DNA of 64,000 nt from Yaniella halotolerans DSM 15476 (GTDB taxonomy: Bacteria; Actinomycetota; Actinomycetes; Actinomycetales; Micrococcaceae). The notes beneath the pieces were generated by a model. The model was not told where the DNA came from and did no database searches. It saw only the letters and a program-made list of their open reading frames with translations. The stretch spans positions 496,001-560,000 of the forward strand of contig NZ_ATVQ01000001.1 in assembly GCF_000420805.1 (NCBI RefSeq), read 5' to 3'. Each line of letters begins with the position of its first letter. Position 1 is the first letter of the stretch. The position numbers were made by a program, and so were the translations under genes. This document shows, one piece after another, positions 52,684-61,955 of this stretch.

Positions 52684-53787
52684 GTGAGTGACGAGTACGA
52701 CGAATCTACGGCTGGGGACCTTGTGAGCTCTGAACTTATTGAGCCCTTGGCCCCGGATGAACACGTACCTTCGGTCGAGTCCGACGCTTCGAATAGTATC
52801 CAGGATATGTTGGACGAACAAGACAAAGAGGCTGAGGACTTTGCCAAGAAGTTCATCACAGCCACTTTGCGACTCCGCGGCGTGCGGATAGAACGCGAAC
52901 ATTTCCTCAAGTCCGAGCTGCACAAGCGCGGGGTCGGACAAGACGAAATCGCTAGAGCGATCGAAGACTCCCCCGCTTTCGTTGGTATCTATCCAGCCTT
53001 ACTAGATGAGATCGCTCAAGCCTCGATTGACTTCGAAAGAAATAAAACTTCCGGCATTTCTTTCGCTGCCGGTGTTCCCGGTGGACTGGCTATGTTCGCA
53101 ACAGTGCCGGGAGATGTTACGCAGTTTTATGTTCATGTTTTCCGGATCATGCAAAAACTCGCTTATGTCTACGGTTGGCAATCATTTCTCGATGACGCGG
53201 AAAAGATCGATGACGAAACGCTGGGAATGCTCAGCGGGTTCCTCGGAACCATGATGGGTGTCGCTGGGGCTGCCAGTTCCCTCCGGCATTTCGCGCACAA
53301 ATTCGCACGCCCCGCTCTTGAAAAGAACATTGCGAAAGTCGCGCTGAGTAAAACGGTTTGGTACGGACCCATGAAACAGACGCTGCGAGTAATCGGCGTG
53401 CACGTCACGAAACAGAGCTTTGCCCGAACGGTCACCAAAGTCGTTCCCATAGTTGGAGGCGCGGTATCAGGAGGCTTCACGTATGTCACGTTCAATGCCC
53501 AATCGAAACGTCTCATGCAACACCTCCGCGAGCTCCCACCGCCAAACGTTGATGCCGCTGAATACCTTGCGGCTGTTCGAGGTTCCGAGAACGCTTCTGC
53601 GTCAAAGCAGGAGCAATCTGACACTGTCGATGACATCCGGCCTCGTACTCGTTTCTCGGCGAAGCGACTTACCCAAGCAGTGGCACCCACTCTCAAAAAC
53701 GCACGCTCGACAGTGGCTAACAAAATAGATACCTGGCGGCGCCCGAAACACGACGATCAGACGGATACCGAGGATGACGAAAACTGA
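52684..53787 (+). CDS. EcsC-family-like protein
   Basis: About 367 aa from GTG 52684 (a TTG at 52672 would overlap the divergent gene; neither has a clear ribosome site). An acidic N-terminus of about 50 residues is followed by a helical domain with FAAGVPGGLAMFATVPGDVTQFYVHVFRI and, later, VVPIVGGAVSGGFTYVTFN, amphipathic glycine-rich stretches typical of the EcsC family, which is loosely membrane-associated. The basic/acidic C-terminal tail is low complexity. Function unknown; divergent from O-antigen-ligase copy B and convergent with mcrC. Confidence 0.68.
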   Translation: MSDEYDESTAGDLVSSELIEPLAPDEHVPSVESDASNSIQDMLDEQDKEAEDFAKKFITATLRLRGVRIEREHFLKSELHKRGVGQDEIARAIEDSPAFVGIYPALLDEIAQASIDFERNKTSGISFAAGVPGGLAMFATVPGDVTQFYVHVFRIMQKLAYVYGWQSFLDDAEKIDDETLGMLSGFLGTMMGVAGAASSLRHFAHKFARPALEKNIAKVALSKTVWYGPMKQTLRVIGVHVTKQSFARTVTKVVPIVGGAVSGGFTYVTFNAQSKRLMQHLRELPPPNVDAAEYLAAVRGSENASASKQEQSDTVDDIRPRTRFSAKRLTQAVAPTLKNARSTVANKIDTWRRPKHDDQTDTEDDEN

Positions 53788-53859
53788 GAAGCAAGCCCAG
53801 CAAATACTGGTAACTACTCACCTGTTCATCGGCACCAACAACACCTGCGAGCGCTCCGA

Positions 53860-55170
53860 CTAGTCTTCGTCGCTTCTAAACCAGCTTCGCAAGAATGTTA
53901 TGCACTCTTCTCTTCTGATTGGAAGGCGCAAAAATTCCAGTTGTGCCCCGCCAGGAGAGCTCCATGGCCCGTTGAGCTCTGGTGAGGACGGTGATGCCTC
54001 AATCATCGGGTATGCAAGAAGCGCTTTGGTGGACCTGAAACTTTGGCTATATGCGTGGAGCTGGTAGAGATCTTCACGGTCTACTCCCCTTGGGTCAACC
54101 AGGGGCTTATATTTAGCGTCAATAACAGCACGAGCTGACGCATGGTCCGGGGACGGTCCGATAAGGACGTCAGGATAGAGTCGCCCCATCCCCTTGACGG
54201 GTACGACCTCGGAATGGAGTAAGTGCTGGCGGAGGCTGTCAGCAGTCCCGTGCACCACGTTTTCGGCAGTTGCTTCGGCAGCGCAGTGCAGCACGAACCG
54301 TTCCCATAGCTCGGCCACATCAATCAACAGGCCGTAGGTCGCTGAACTTTTCGCAGTGTGTTTCAGCAGCCGATTCGACGCAATACGATGAGATAGTTCA
54401 GCAGCTTCGCGCCATTTCATGGTGATAGGCGTATACCGTACCCGACTGAGTCGGGCTCGAGATGGAAGCTTGGGATTTGCACCCACTGCCTTGCGTAGGT
54501 GGCCGAGTTGGTCGCTGATGCGCTGGCCACGCCACATTGGATTTCCCATTTTGCTGTTAAGTACTCGGTCGGCAGCGACGATAGCAGCATTTGTTGGGGA
54601 GACCAGCGTGTTTTGTTTCATCGTCGAAACGACCCCTGGGTACCCGGTAGCGCGGAGTCGGCTAGTGGCAGCGCCGTCGAGGTTACCTTTGATTTGCAGT
54701 CCGGTTGTGCTACGCCTGATCTTTTGTTTGGCGAGGCTATGACTGCCGGCTTGTGCGATGACGGCGCGCCACAGAGCTGCCGCAAGTTGGATGATCAAGG
54801 ATTGATTACCGTGGGAGCGATCGGCAGCTTCTGGGACGATCTGTACGTTATGAATGGCACTCAACCAGTCAGCGATGGTGTCAATTTCCAATCGTGGCTT
54901 GATGTGAAGCGTTCGCCCCTGATGATGGATCTCGCCAATATAGCGACCAGTCCGCCAACCGTGCAGGTCTCGATCCAAAATCGGCTCGAACATGGGCTTG
55001 TTCTTGGACTGTCGGTGCGGAGGTTGGTCAGTGAGCAAGAATTGTTCCGGCTCGAGACGTGCAATGGATTCCAGCCATGCATGATCCTCTCCGCTCAGCT
55101 CTACTTCCCACTCGGACTGGGGCGTGAGATCTTTGATGGTCATGCACGCGTTTTTGGAACGTTTACGCAT
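53860..55170 (-). CDS. mcrC: McrC-type nuclease subunit of a McrBC restriction system
   Basis: 436 aa. C-terminal PD-(D/E)xK nuclease: aspartate in GRLYPDVLIGPSP (about 335) and VIDAKYKPL (about 350). The N-terminal part (GEIHHQGRTLHIKPRLEID, TNAAIVAADRVLNSKMG) is the McrC DUF that contacts McrB. McrC cleaves methylated DNA when driven by McrB GTP hydrolysis. Its start overlaps the mcrB stop by eight bases. Assignment is strong. Confidence 0.92.
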   Translation of the reverse strand: MRKRSKNACMTIKDLTPQSEWEVELSGEDHAWLESIARLEPEQFLLTDQPPHRQSKNKPMFEPILDRDLHGWRTGRYIGEIHHQGRTLHIKPRLEIDTIADWLSAIHNVQIVPEAADRSHGNQSLIIQLAAALWRAVIAQAGSHSLAKQKIRRSTTGLQIKGNLDGAATSRLRATGYPGVVSTMKQNTLVSPTNAAIVAADRVLNSKMGNPMWRGQRISDQLGHLRKAVGANPKLPSRARLSRVRYTPITMKWREAAELSHRIASNRLLKHTAKSSATYGLLIDVAELWERFVLHCAAEATAENVVHGTADSLRQHLLHSEVVPVKGMGRLYPDVLIGPSPDHASARAVIDAKYKPLVDPRGVDREDLYQLHAYSQSFRSTKALLAYPMIEASPSSPELNGPWSSPGGAQLEFLRLPIRREECITFLRSWFRSDED

Positions 55171-56977
55171 GGGGCGCTCCAGGAGGAGCCATAAAAGTTT
55201 TTTCGAAACCGGTGAGCAAGTCGTCCTGAATATCAGAACCTGCTAAATATTGCTCAAGTAGCGGCCGGATGGAGAATTCCCACATACTAATCAACGCTCG
55301 TGTGGGATTGCCTGCGCGCGTCCACAAAATTCCGTTAAGGTCCGGCCGTCGGCCAGGAAATGCTTCGTCCACCAGAAATGCTAATTCACTGAAAAAGGCG
55401 TGGCCGACTTGGTAAGCACGCCCTAGGTCCGGGGTGCTTGCAATCTCGGCGTTGAGCGTTTCAATGTTGTCAATCAAGTGCTCAAGCTGAGGCTCAGCAT
55501 CGTCATGGGAAACTCGTGGGCGGACCCGCTCCCATTCGTCCTGCCAGATAGCGCGCAGCCCTTCGGCATCGAAAGAGGCATTGAACCAGAGAAAACGACG
55601 ACGTAGCGCAAAGTCGAGTGACTCAACGGAGTGGTCGATCTCATTCATCGTGCCGATAATGTACAAGTCTTCTGGAATCACCAGGGTGAAGTTATTACCC
55701 TCCTGGTCCGTGGCAGGCAACGTGACCGGGGTGCCGCGTTTATCAGCTTCGATGGCACTAAATGCTTCACCCAACATTGCCGAAAGGTCGGTCCGGTTAA
55801 TTTCATCCAGAAGCAAAACATGGGGCAGCGGAGCAAGCTCACCGGAATCCATGTCGTGCATCTGCCGAATGATTTGAAGGAGTTTGCCCTCCTGATACTC
55901 CGTCCTATTACCCTCACCAAGCTGCAAACCCGCTATGAATTCTGAGTAACCGAACCCCGGATGCAACTGCAGGCGCGTCACATGAGTCTCGAGCAGTTGC
56001 TCAATACGCTGTCTATTCGCGTAATAATCCTCGACGCCCCACCGTTGGATAGCACTGGAGCGGATGAGACTCTCGGCTAGCTCATTGGCGGTAAAGGTTT
56101 TCCCGGTTCCCGGTGGGCCGTGAAACACGATCTGCTTCTTACGCAACAACGCTGACAGCGGGGACACCTTGGTATCTTCGCGTGGTGCTGTCCGCCATAT
56201 GGATTCGAGTTCATCGGAAAAGAAGTCAAGCTGTTCTTCCTCACCCGGGACGCTTTGCTCGAGAACCTTTCGGATCCCGTAGAGTCTCTGATCCAAGTTT
56301 TCGTCCTCTGCGGCATCGTAGAGTCCGGCAAAGGCCGTGTGCACGTCTTGCTTGTTCCCGGTTGCAGCGATGCGCTCAAAATATTCGGGATACACCAAAT
56401 GACACAGGATATTGCGCATCACGTGCGGCTTTTGTTCAGTATCATCAGCGAAATCCATGAAACCCCAAGGGTTGTCTTCTAACAACTCCCTGCGCTCTGT
56501 GGTTGCTAGCCTTTTGATCCGCTTCGCAAAATCGATGAGGTAGCGCACCGGTAAGTACTGCGAGGTGTTGTACCCCATGCCGGGTGCGCCGATCCAATTG
56601 CGGAACGCATGCTGCACATCTTCATCAGTTACGTCCGGTCCTGCATCGCCAATGGTGGCGTTGACCATCTCGAGTTTCCGGTTATATCCAACGGTATTTG
56701 TAAACAGGTAATACACCGCCAGAATTTCGGCTGCAACTAAACGAACATCTTGGCTAGCGCCGGACAGCTGTTCTTCCCATTTGGCGTCAAATCTTCCTTC
56801 GCCTTCGATAGGGTTCTCAACGAAACGCACATAGAGGTCTTGCACATTCTCATAGGCCCACGCATGAGGAAAATCATCTGGATAGAGCAGCGAAGCATCG
56901 CCCAGCAAGGAGTGCTCTCGCCACCGGTCCACCACGCGATCACTACCACTACGATCCATCGGAGAATACCTGGCCAT
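55163..56977 (-). CDS. mcrB: McrB-type AAA+ GTPase of a McrBC restriction system
   Basis: 604 aa. AAA+ motor: Walker A FHGPPGTGKTFTANELAES (about 286), the sequence VLLLDEINRTDLSAMLGEAF as Walker B (about 387) and the GTMNEIDHSVESLDFALRRRF motif (about 438), a variant of the MNTAD GTP-specificity signature with sensor arginines. The first 260 residues are not the E. coli McrB DNA-binding domain and I do not recognise them; such N-termini vary and select the modified base. Forms type IV restriction with mcrC. Divergent gene to its right is broken by nested IS elements. Confidence 0.92.
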   Translation of the reverse strand: MARYSPMDRSGSDRVVDRWREHSLLGDASLLYPDDFPHAWAYENVQDLYVRFVENPIEGEGRFDAKWEEQLSGASQDVRLVAAEILAVYYLFTNTVGYNRKLEMVNATIGDAGPDVTDEDVQHAFRNWIGAPGMGYNTSQYLPVRYLIDFAKRIKRLATTERRELLEDNPWGFMDFADDTEQKPHVMRNILCHLVYPEYFERIAATGNKQDVHTAFAGLYDAAEDENLDQRLYGIRKVLEQSVPGEEEQLDFFSDELESIWRTAPREDTKVSPLSALLRKKQIVFHGPPGTGKTFTANELAESLIRSSAIQRWGVEDYYANRQRIEQLLETHVTRLQLHPGFGYSEFIAGLQLGEGNRTEYQEGKLLQIIRQMHDMDSGELAPLPHVLLLDEINRTDLSAMLGEAFSAIEADKRGTPVTLPATDQEGNNFTLVIPEDLYIIGTMNEIDHSVESLDFALRRRFLWFNASFDAEGLRAIWQDEWERVRPRVSHDDAEPQLEHLIDNIETLNAEIASTPDLGRAYQVGHAFFSELAFLVDEAFPGRRPDLNGILWTRAGNPTRALISMWEFSIRPLLEQYLAGSDIQDDLLTGFEKTFMAPPGAPHA

Positions 56978-57149
56978 CTTTACCCTTTAACTTCGCGATT
57001 TACACGTCTCCAGCCCAATCTATGTTCAACGACACAGGACAGCAGAAAGATGACCGGATGGCAAGAAGTAGTTTATGCGCAAAGGCTCAAGCTTCAGCTG
57101 TTAATCTATGGAGGTACGACAAGGCACGAGAAACCGGAGGCTTACCGCC

Positions 57150-57867
57150 GTGAGAAGTAGATTCCGCGCACTCATCGATTACCTGCGCTTCGTCTACGGT
57201 AGCGAATGGCCCTACGCGGTGGGACTCTTCAGCAGCCTCTTGGCAGTAGTCATCAGTACGCTAGAACGTGAAATCTCTCGCGATGTTGTCCTCGCCGCTG
57301 GCAGCGCCGGTGCGCTGATTACTAGTGTGCTGCTGCTCTATGACTCGCTCAACCTCTATCACCCTTGGGCAGGCGCTGTCCTGCGTTTCGGTGGCATCCG
57401 AGATTCTGAAAAGTACTTCTCCGGGGTGCAATGGCAAAACAGTGTCGAACCCGATGACGACAATGACGGTTTCGTTGATCTCGTGGGATCTGGTGACGGC
57501 ACAACGGTCGAACGGATTTGGCGAGATGCCGCCGTGGACCGGGCCCTGTGGGACGACGCCAAGAAAAATACAGACCCAAATGCGGATACACACCAAGCTC
57601 GGATAGAACTGCGACGCACACGCTACATATTGCCGGACAGTCTGAAAGATATCGCCCCGCGAGCGCTACGAGCCACCAGTGGTGGCTCTGATGGTGAGTT
57701 CCGGGATCGCAGACCAATCTGGTTCAACGGTAAACTCGCTCGGCTCATGACCGAACCCACCGTTCACGGGCTGGCAACCAGCCCGTTAGGAATGCAGTCG
57801 GTGAGCTTCTACGACGGGCAATCCAGCAATGAGCTGTGGTCCTGGACGCAAGTACGAATTGGCCTAG
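57150..57867 (+). pseudogene. Two-TM membrane protein of unknown function, interrupted by an IS3-family element
   Basis: Starts at GTG 57150 with GGAGG at good spacing. About 239 codons remain before the IS boundary. Two hydrophobic helices close to the N-terminus (WPYAVGLFSSLLAVVIST and VVLAAGSAGALITSVLLLYDSL), then a soluble, charged domain with RIWRDAAVDRALWDD and ILPDSLKDIAPRAL. The frame runs into IS sequence and ends at 58016 with non-native residues. It is divergent from mcrB by 172 bases, so it could have been a restriction-associated gene; no homologue recognised. Confidence 0.65.
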
Positions 57868-57882
57868 TGAGCCGCCCCGTGT

Positions 57883-58473
57883 TTAGATCCAGGCGGTATG
57901 TGAGTCAATTTGTCGCATTGTATGGGTGCAGGTTTGAGCGTAGTCGACTGGGGCAATGTATCCCAGCGATGAATGCCTCCGGTCATGGTTATATTCATAT
58001 TTCCAGTCGCCGATGATGACTTGTGCATGCAACATCGAGTAGAAACTATTGATATTCAGACACTCATCACGCAACCTGGCGTTGAACGATTCCACGTAGC
58101 CGTTATGCCATGGCTGGCCTGGCGGGATGTATGACAACGCCGTCCGGGTGGACGCCCAGGTCATCACCGCTTTGGAGATGAATTCAGGCCCGTTGTCACT
58201 GCGCAGCACTGCCGGAGCGCCGCGCTGGATGATGAGTTCTTCCAGGTGGTCGATGAATCGGTCTGCGGTGATGGATCGTTCGACCAGACCGCCGATACAT
58301 TCACGAGTATGTTCATCCACGATCGAGCAGATCTTGAGCGCTTTGCCTTGTTCACAGACATCGAACTGAAAATCGACTGCCCACACCACATTGGGGGCAT
58401 CTGCTACCGGCGCGTCGATCGTGGAGGCGCCTACCCGTTTGCGTCGGCGTCGTTGCGGTACCCGAAGTCCCCC
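57883..58473 (-). pseudogene. IS3-family orfB, C-terminal fragment
   Basis: From LRVPQRRRRKRVGAS to the stop at 57883 this is the rve/DDE core: APNVVWAVDFQFDV, LRSDNGPEFISKA, PPGQPWHNGYVESFNARLRDECLN and the terminal YNHDRRHSSLGY. The open frame continues upstream to 58674, but that part is IS110 end sequence. The catalytic D, D and E are all here; the N-terminal part lies beyond the IS110 insert. Confidence 0.85.
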
Positions 58474-58719
58474 GTTACCTTTTAGGTAGCACTGTTTTCC
58501 GGCAGGATATGCAGTGTAGGTAACCAGCTGGTTCCGGCATGATGGTTGCCCCCAGTCGTTGATGATCAGGGGGGTGTAGTCACCGGAACCAGTCTGGTTC
58601 GTTCGGATCGCTAATAGAAGCACGCTCCAAAATTTTGTGGGTCTTCGTAACGTGGATGTGAACGCACGAACCACCGGTCACCTTGTTTTTATTGGAACGC
58701 ACCCAAGAAGGTGATCGAT
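58474..58719 (+). ncRNA. Noncoding end of the IS110 element, candidate bridge-RNA locus
   Basis: IS110-group elements express a structured bridge RNA from the noncoding end before the transposase; here that region is about 245 bases. It can fold several hairpins, including TGCCCCCAG ... CAGGGGGGTG (around 58548-58574), whose C and G runs also match the C-run target in which the element sits. The RNA assignment is by analogy with the family; not proven by sequence alone. Confidence 0.4.
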
Positions 58720-59919
58720 ATGGAACCCCAAGTATTCGTTGGTATCGACGTCGGAAAGTCTCAGCATCACGCCACCGCAGTCAATCAGGAGGGCGGGGTG
58801 GTGCATGACAAACCGCTGCCACAATCCGAGCCCAAGATTCAGGAACTCCTGACAGATCTTGTCGCCAAACACGGCGAGTTGCTGGTCGTAGTAGACCAGC
58901 CGAAAACTATCGGTGCGCTGGTTGTCGCTGTAGCTCAGCAGATGGATGCTCAGGTGGCGTAGTTGCCAGGACTGACGATGCGTCGAGTCGCTGATCTGCA
59001 TCCGGGTCAGGCGAAGACGGATGCCCGAGATGCTTACATCATTGCCGAAACTGCCCGCACCATGCCACACACGCTGCGGGGTATCACCGTGGCTGAAGAA
59101 CAGATCGCGGAGTTGTCAATGCTGTGTGGTTTTGATGATGACCTGGCAGCCCAGCTGACTCAAGTCCGCAATCGGCTCAGAGGGCTGCTGACGCAGATCC
59201 ATCCAGCATTAGAGCGCGTGCTGGGGCCACGGTTGGCACACCCAGCAGTCGTTGATTTACTCGGCAGGTATCCAACTCCTGCGGGGTTGAAACGCGCCGG
59301 TCGAGGCCACGTTCGAGCTCGGCTCAAAAAGCTTGCGCCGCGCATGGCAGCACGGTTGACCGATGAGATCTTTAGGGCATTAGCCGAGCAAACGACTATC
59401 GTGACCGGCACTCATGCTGCTGAGCATATTATTGGTCGCTTAGCTGCCCAACTACAGCAACTCACGCAGCAACGCAGTGATGTTGAAGCTGAAATTTTGT
59501 TGGTGGTTGATGCGCACCCTCTTACCGAAGTCCTGACTTCCATGCCCGGTGTTGGAGTCAGGACTGCCGCACGCATTCTCACCGAAGTGGTCGGTAAAGA
59601 CTTCAAATCCGCAGCTCATCTAGCATCTTATGCTGGCATCGCACCGGTCACTCGGCAGTCTGGCACCTCAATCCGTGGTGAGAGTCCGTCCCGACGCGGC
59701 AACAAAGTCCTCAAACGCGTCCTGTTCTTGTCAGCCTTCGCCTCGATCAAAGGCGATCCCGTGTCCCGTGCCTACTACGATAGAAAACGAGCCGAAGGAA
59801 AGCGCCACAATCAAGCCATCATCGCCCTCGCTCGACGCAGATCAGACGTGCTCTTCGCGATGCTCAGAGACGGCACCTTCTACGAATCCCGGCCTACTCA
59901 ACTTGCAACAGCAGCTTGA
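58720..59919 (+). pseudogene. IS110-family transposase with in-frame amber stop
   Basis: From ATG 58720: the DEDD/RuvC-like N-terminus (VFVGIDVGKSQHHATAVN), KTDARDAYIIAETARTM, and the C-terminal transposase_20 domain (LTSMPGVGVRTAARILTEV, SYAGIAPVTRQSG, RRGNKVLKRVLFLSAFAS with the catalytic serine region). A TAG at 58960-58962 divides it after codon 80, at a place where the family normally has an aromatic residue before LPG; TAC-to-TAG would explain it. Downstream frame remains open from 58963. Probably inactive unless the stop is read through. Confidence 0.85.
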
Positions 59920-59936
59920 CGAAAACTATAGAAGCA

Positions 59937-60226
59937 CCCCCCTCCCGCCACAGACACTGAATTTTCTTGTGATTGACGTGCCATCCTTGGCCCCCGGGCA
60001 TCATGATAGGCACGGCGATATCCCCATCGCGGATGCTCCTTGGCGTATTGGCACAACCAGGCACGTAACGGCTGATCAGGGTCCACCACGGTGTCCTGGT
60101 TCAGCGGTCTGCGCCAGGCAGAGCGGGACAGCCCAGCCAAACGGCATGCCATACGCTCACTGATCGCAAACGACCGGAGCAAGTGAGCAATGGCAGCACG
60201 GCGTCTGCCTGGGCCTAGAAGTTTCC
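59937..60226 (-). pseudogene. IS3-family orfB, N-terminal fragment with frameshift
   Basis: Reads GPGRRRAAIAHLLRSFAIS, MACRLAGLSRSAWRRP and HPRWGYRRAYHDARG, the HTH_21 start of orfB. After HDARG the frame shifts: removing one G in the G5 run restores GQGWHVNHKKIQCLWRE, which leads into the C-terminal fragment. So orfB is damaged twice, by the frameshift and by the IS110 insertion. Confidence 0.78.
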
Positions 60227-60499
60227 CTCTGCAAGTTCTTTCAACGCGGCTTTCTCCAGCTCAGCCTCAGCCAGCAGCCGTTTCAGTGTGGCGTTTTGTT
60301 TCTCGAGTTCCTTCAGGCGTTTTGCGTCGTTGGCTTTCATGCCACCGTATTGGTTGCGCCACCGATAATAGGTTTGCTCAGCGACTTCCAATTCGCGGCA
60401 CACGTCAGCCACGGTCTTGTCTTCACCGAGAAGGCGATCTGCTTGGCCAAGCTTCCGAACTATCTGTTCCGGAGTGTGGCGCTTTCGTTGATTACTCAT
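60215..60499 (-). CDS. IS3-family orfA (HTH transposase subunit)
   Basis: 94 aa from ATG 60499. Helix-turn-helix KRHTPEQIVRKLGQADRLL and VADVCRELEVAEQTYYRWRNQYGG, followed by a leucine-zipper-like tail (LKELEKQNATLKRLLAEAELEKAALKELA). Intact. orfB continues in another frame at its 3' end, as usual for IS3 elements. Confidence 0.9.
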   Translation of the reverse strand: MSNQRKRHTPEQIVRKLGQADRLLGEDKTVADVCRELEVAEQTYYRWRNQYGGMKANDAKRLKELEKQNATLKRLLAEAELEKAALKELAEGNF

Positions 60500-60572
60500 C
60501 GTATGATCCATTCTCCCCGAAAACCTCAGGGTTATGGACTCACATAACGATTGGACCTAAAAAATGGGGTCA

Positions 60573-60748
60573 GGCCACTGGCGATCATGTTGTCACGCAA
60601 AACTACCGGCGCCATCCAGCCAGATGGCGATACTCGCCAGATGCTGCGTCCCGGTTATGCCACCAACGCCGATTCGCTGACCATGGCCGCCCACGTCGTC
60701 GCCGTTGAATTCGCGACTGTAGCGGCCGCCAACTACTGGCGCGACTAA
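60573..60748 (+). pseudogene. Orphan 3' end of an unknown gene beyond the IS3-family element
   Basis: After the IS end an open frame reads TTGAIQPDGDTRQMLRPGYATNADSL... to the stop at 60746-60748, with host-like composition and a terminator behind it. It has no start of its own. It is not in frame with the interrupted gene at 57150-57867 if the flanks are simply rejoined, so it may come from a different gene and indicate a deletion, or the junction carries extra changes. Confidence 0.5.
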
Positions 60749-60777
60749 CGCACGGCACCAACCTGCAATCTTGAGAC

Positions 60778-60803
60778 ATCGCCCGCCCATTGTGGCGGGC
60801 GAT
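60778..60803 (+). terminator. Terminator after the orphan gene end
   Basis: Perfect 10-bp G+C-rich stem ATCGCCCGCC/GGCGGGCGAT (60778-60787, 60794-60803) with a 6-nt loop, followed by AGGTTT. Confidence 0.7.
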
Positions 60804-60851
60804 AGGTTTATGGTGTTGAGATAGCATCAGCAAAGCCGCGAAAGAAGCACC

Positions 60852-61934
60852 GTGCAACCCATCCAATATCAGCAACAGTCCCATACGCATGGCACTACGC
60901 CAACGACCACACCGTGGTGGAGTCCGCGCGATCTGACTCCCGGTTACTTTGCCCTGGTGATGGGCAGCAGCATCGTCTCAATCGGTCTTCACCTGCGCAG
61001 CTACTTCATCGCGTCCATAGTGCTACTGCTCATCGCGGCGGTGGCCTATGTGGCTTTGGTGGGGCTGAACCTGTGGCGGCTCATCGCCCACCGGTCCGCT
61101 ATGGCCGAGGACTTTTATGATATCCGCCAGTCCTTCGGCTTCTTCACGTTCGTGGCGGGCACCTGTGTGCTGGGCTCGCGGCTGGCACTGTCCGGCTGGT
61201 GGACGACCGCCGCCGTCCTACTGGTGATCGCAGCCAGCTCCTGGCTTGCACTGGGGTACCTGGTCCCGGTCGTCGCAGTACTGGGCAAAGCTGAACGTCC
61301 AATCATCAAAGGCGCCAACGGTTCCTGGTTTGTCTGGGTCGTGGGCGCGCAATCAGTGGCCGTACTGGCTGCCACCCTGGAACCGGTGCTGGCCGGCGGC
61401 ATCCGTGACATCCTCGCGATCACGGCAGTCTTCGCGTGGTCGATTGGCTTGGTGCTCTATGTTGCCGTCGCGGTATTCGTAGCCCTTCGCATGATGAGCT
61501 ATCCACTAGATCCACGCGAATTCAACCCACCCTACTGGGTGTCTATGGGAGCCCTTGCTATCACCGTGGTGGCCGCAACCCGGATCGCTGAAATGGCGTC
61601 CTCGCCGATGGTTGATGCCACGCGTGGGCTCGTGGCCGGTATGGCCGTGTTGTTGTGGTGCTTTGCGACCTGGATGATCCCGGCACTGTTTGGCATCGGC
61701 ATCTGGCGCCATGGAATACGCAGTGTCCCGCTGGTCTATGCACCCGGTTTGTGGAGCATTGTGTTCCCGCTGGGCATGTACTCGGTGGCCGGAATATATC
61801 TTGGCAGGGTCAATGACTTACCGATTGTGGAAGCCGTGGGGACGGCGTGGATGTGGGTGGCTGTGACCGCCTGGAGCATCACCTTTGTCGCAATGCTGCG
61901 CGCCATTGTGCCGCGCATCTCACCCCGGCGCTGA
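60852..61934 (+). CDS. TDT-family transporter (TehA/SLAC1-like, tellurite resistance/C4-dicarboxylate)
   Basis: 360 aa, ten predicted TM helices. RDLTPGYFALVMGSSIVSIG at the start and RQSFGFFTFVAGTCVLGSRLA and YWVSMGALAITVVAATRI are typical of the SLAC1/TehA fold, which forms anion channels or dicarboxylate exporters. GTG start at 60852 with a weak AAGAAG upstream. Twenty-one bases before alanine dehydrogenase, so likely one transcript. The transported anion is unknown. Confidence 0.8.
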   Translation: MQPIQYQQQSHTHGTTPTTTPWWSPRDLTPGYFALVMGSSIVSIGLHLRSYFIASIVLLLIAAVAYVALVGLNLWRLIAHRSAMAEDFYDIRQSFGFFTFVAGTCVLGSRLALSGWWTTAAVLLVIAASSWLALGYLVPVVAVLGKAERPIIKGANGSWFVWVVGAQSVAVLAATLEPVLAGGIRDILAITAVFAWSIGLVLYVAVAVFVALRMMSYPLDPREFNPPYWVSMGALAITVVAATRIAEMASSPMVDATRGLVAGMAVLLWCFATWMIPALFGIGIWRHGIRSVPLVYAPGLWSIVFPLGMYSVAGIYLGRVNDLPIVEAVGTAWMWVAVTAWSITFVAMLRAIVPRISPRR

Positions 61935-61955
61935 GAAAAGGAGTATTCTGAAACC

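Larger units (their letters stand above)
58474..59936 (+). mobile_element. IS110-family insertion sequence inside the IS3-family orfB
   Basis: About 1.46 kb between the two halves of orfB, with the junctions inside a C run (CCCCC at 58469-58473, CCCCCC at 59937-59942), so boundaries are good to a few bases. No terminal inverted repeats are obvious, as usual for IS110. Carries a single transposase frame with an internal stop and a 245-base noncoding 5' end. Confidence 0.78.
57868..60572 (-). mobile_element. IS3-family insertion sequence, interrupted by an IS110-family element
   Basis: Ends resemble each other: left TGAGCCGCCCCGTGTTTAG and right (minus strand) TGACCCCATTTTTTAG, both followed by a TCC(A) stretch. 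Contains orfA, and orfB in two pieces separated by about 1.46 kb of IS110 sequence. Without the insert the element would be about 1.24 kb, a normal IS3 size. A clean target duplication is not visible (GGCC occurs near both junctions but not adjacent to the left end), so exact ends are uncertain by a few bases. Confidence 0.8.

Noticed and set aside
52683-52925. N-terminal extension of O-antigen-ligase copy B
   Set aside because: Only antisense of the EcsC-like gene; serine/arginine-rich with no hydrophobic helix, so not accepted as coding.
57861-60576. GGCC near both ends of the IS3-family element as a target-site duplication
   Set aside because: The left copy is separated from the apparent IS end by three bases, so it is not a proper direct flank.
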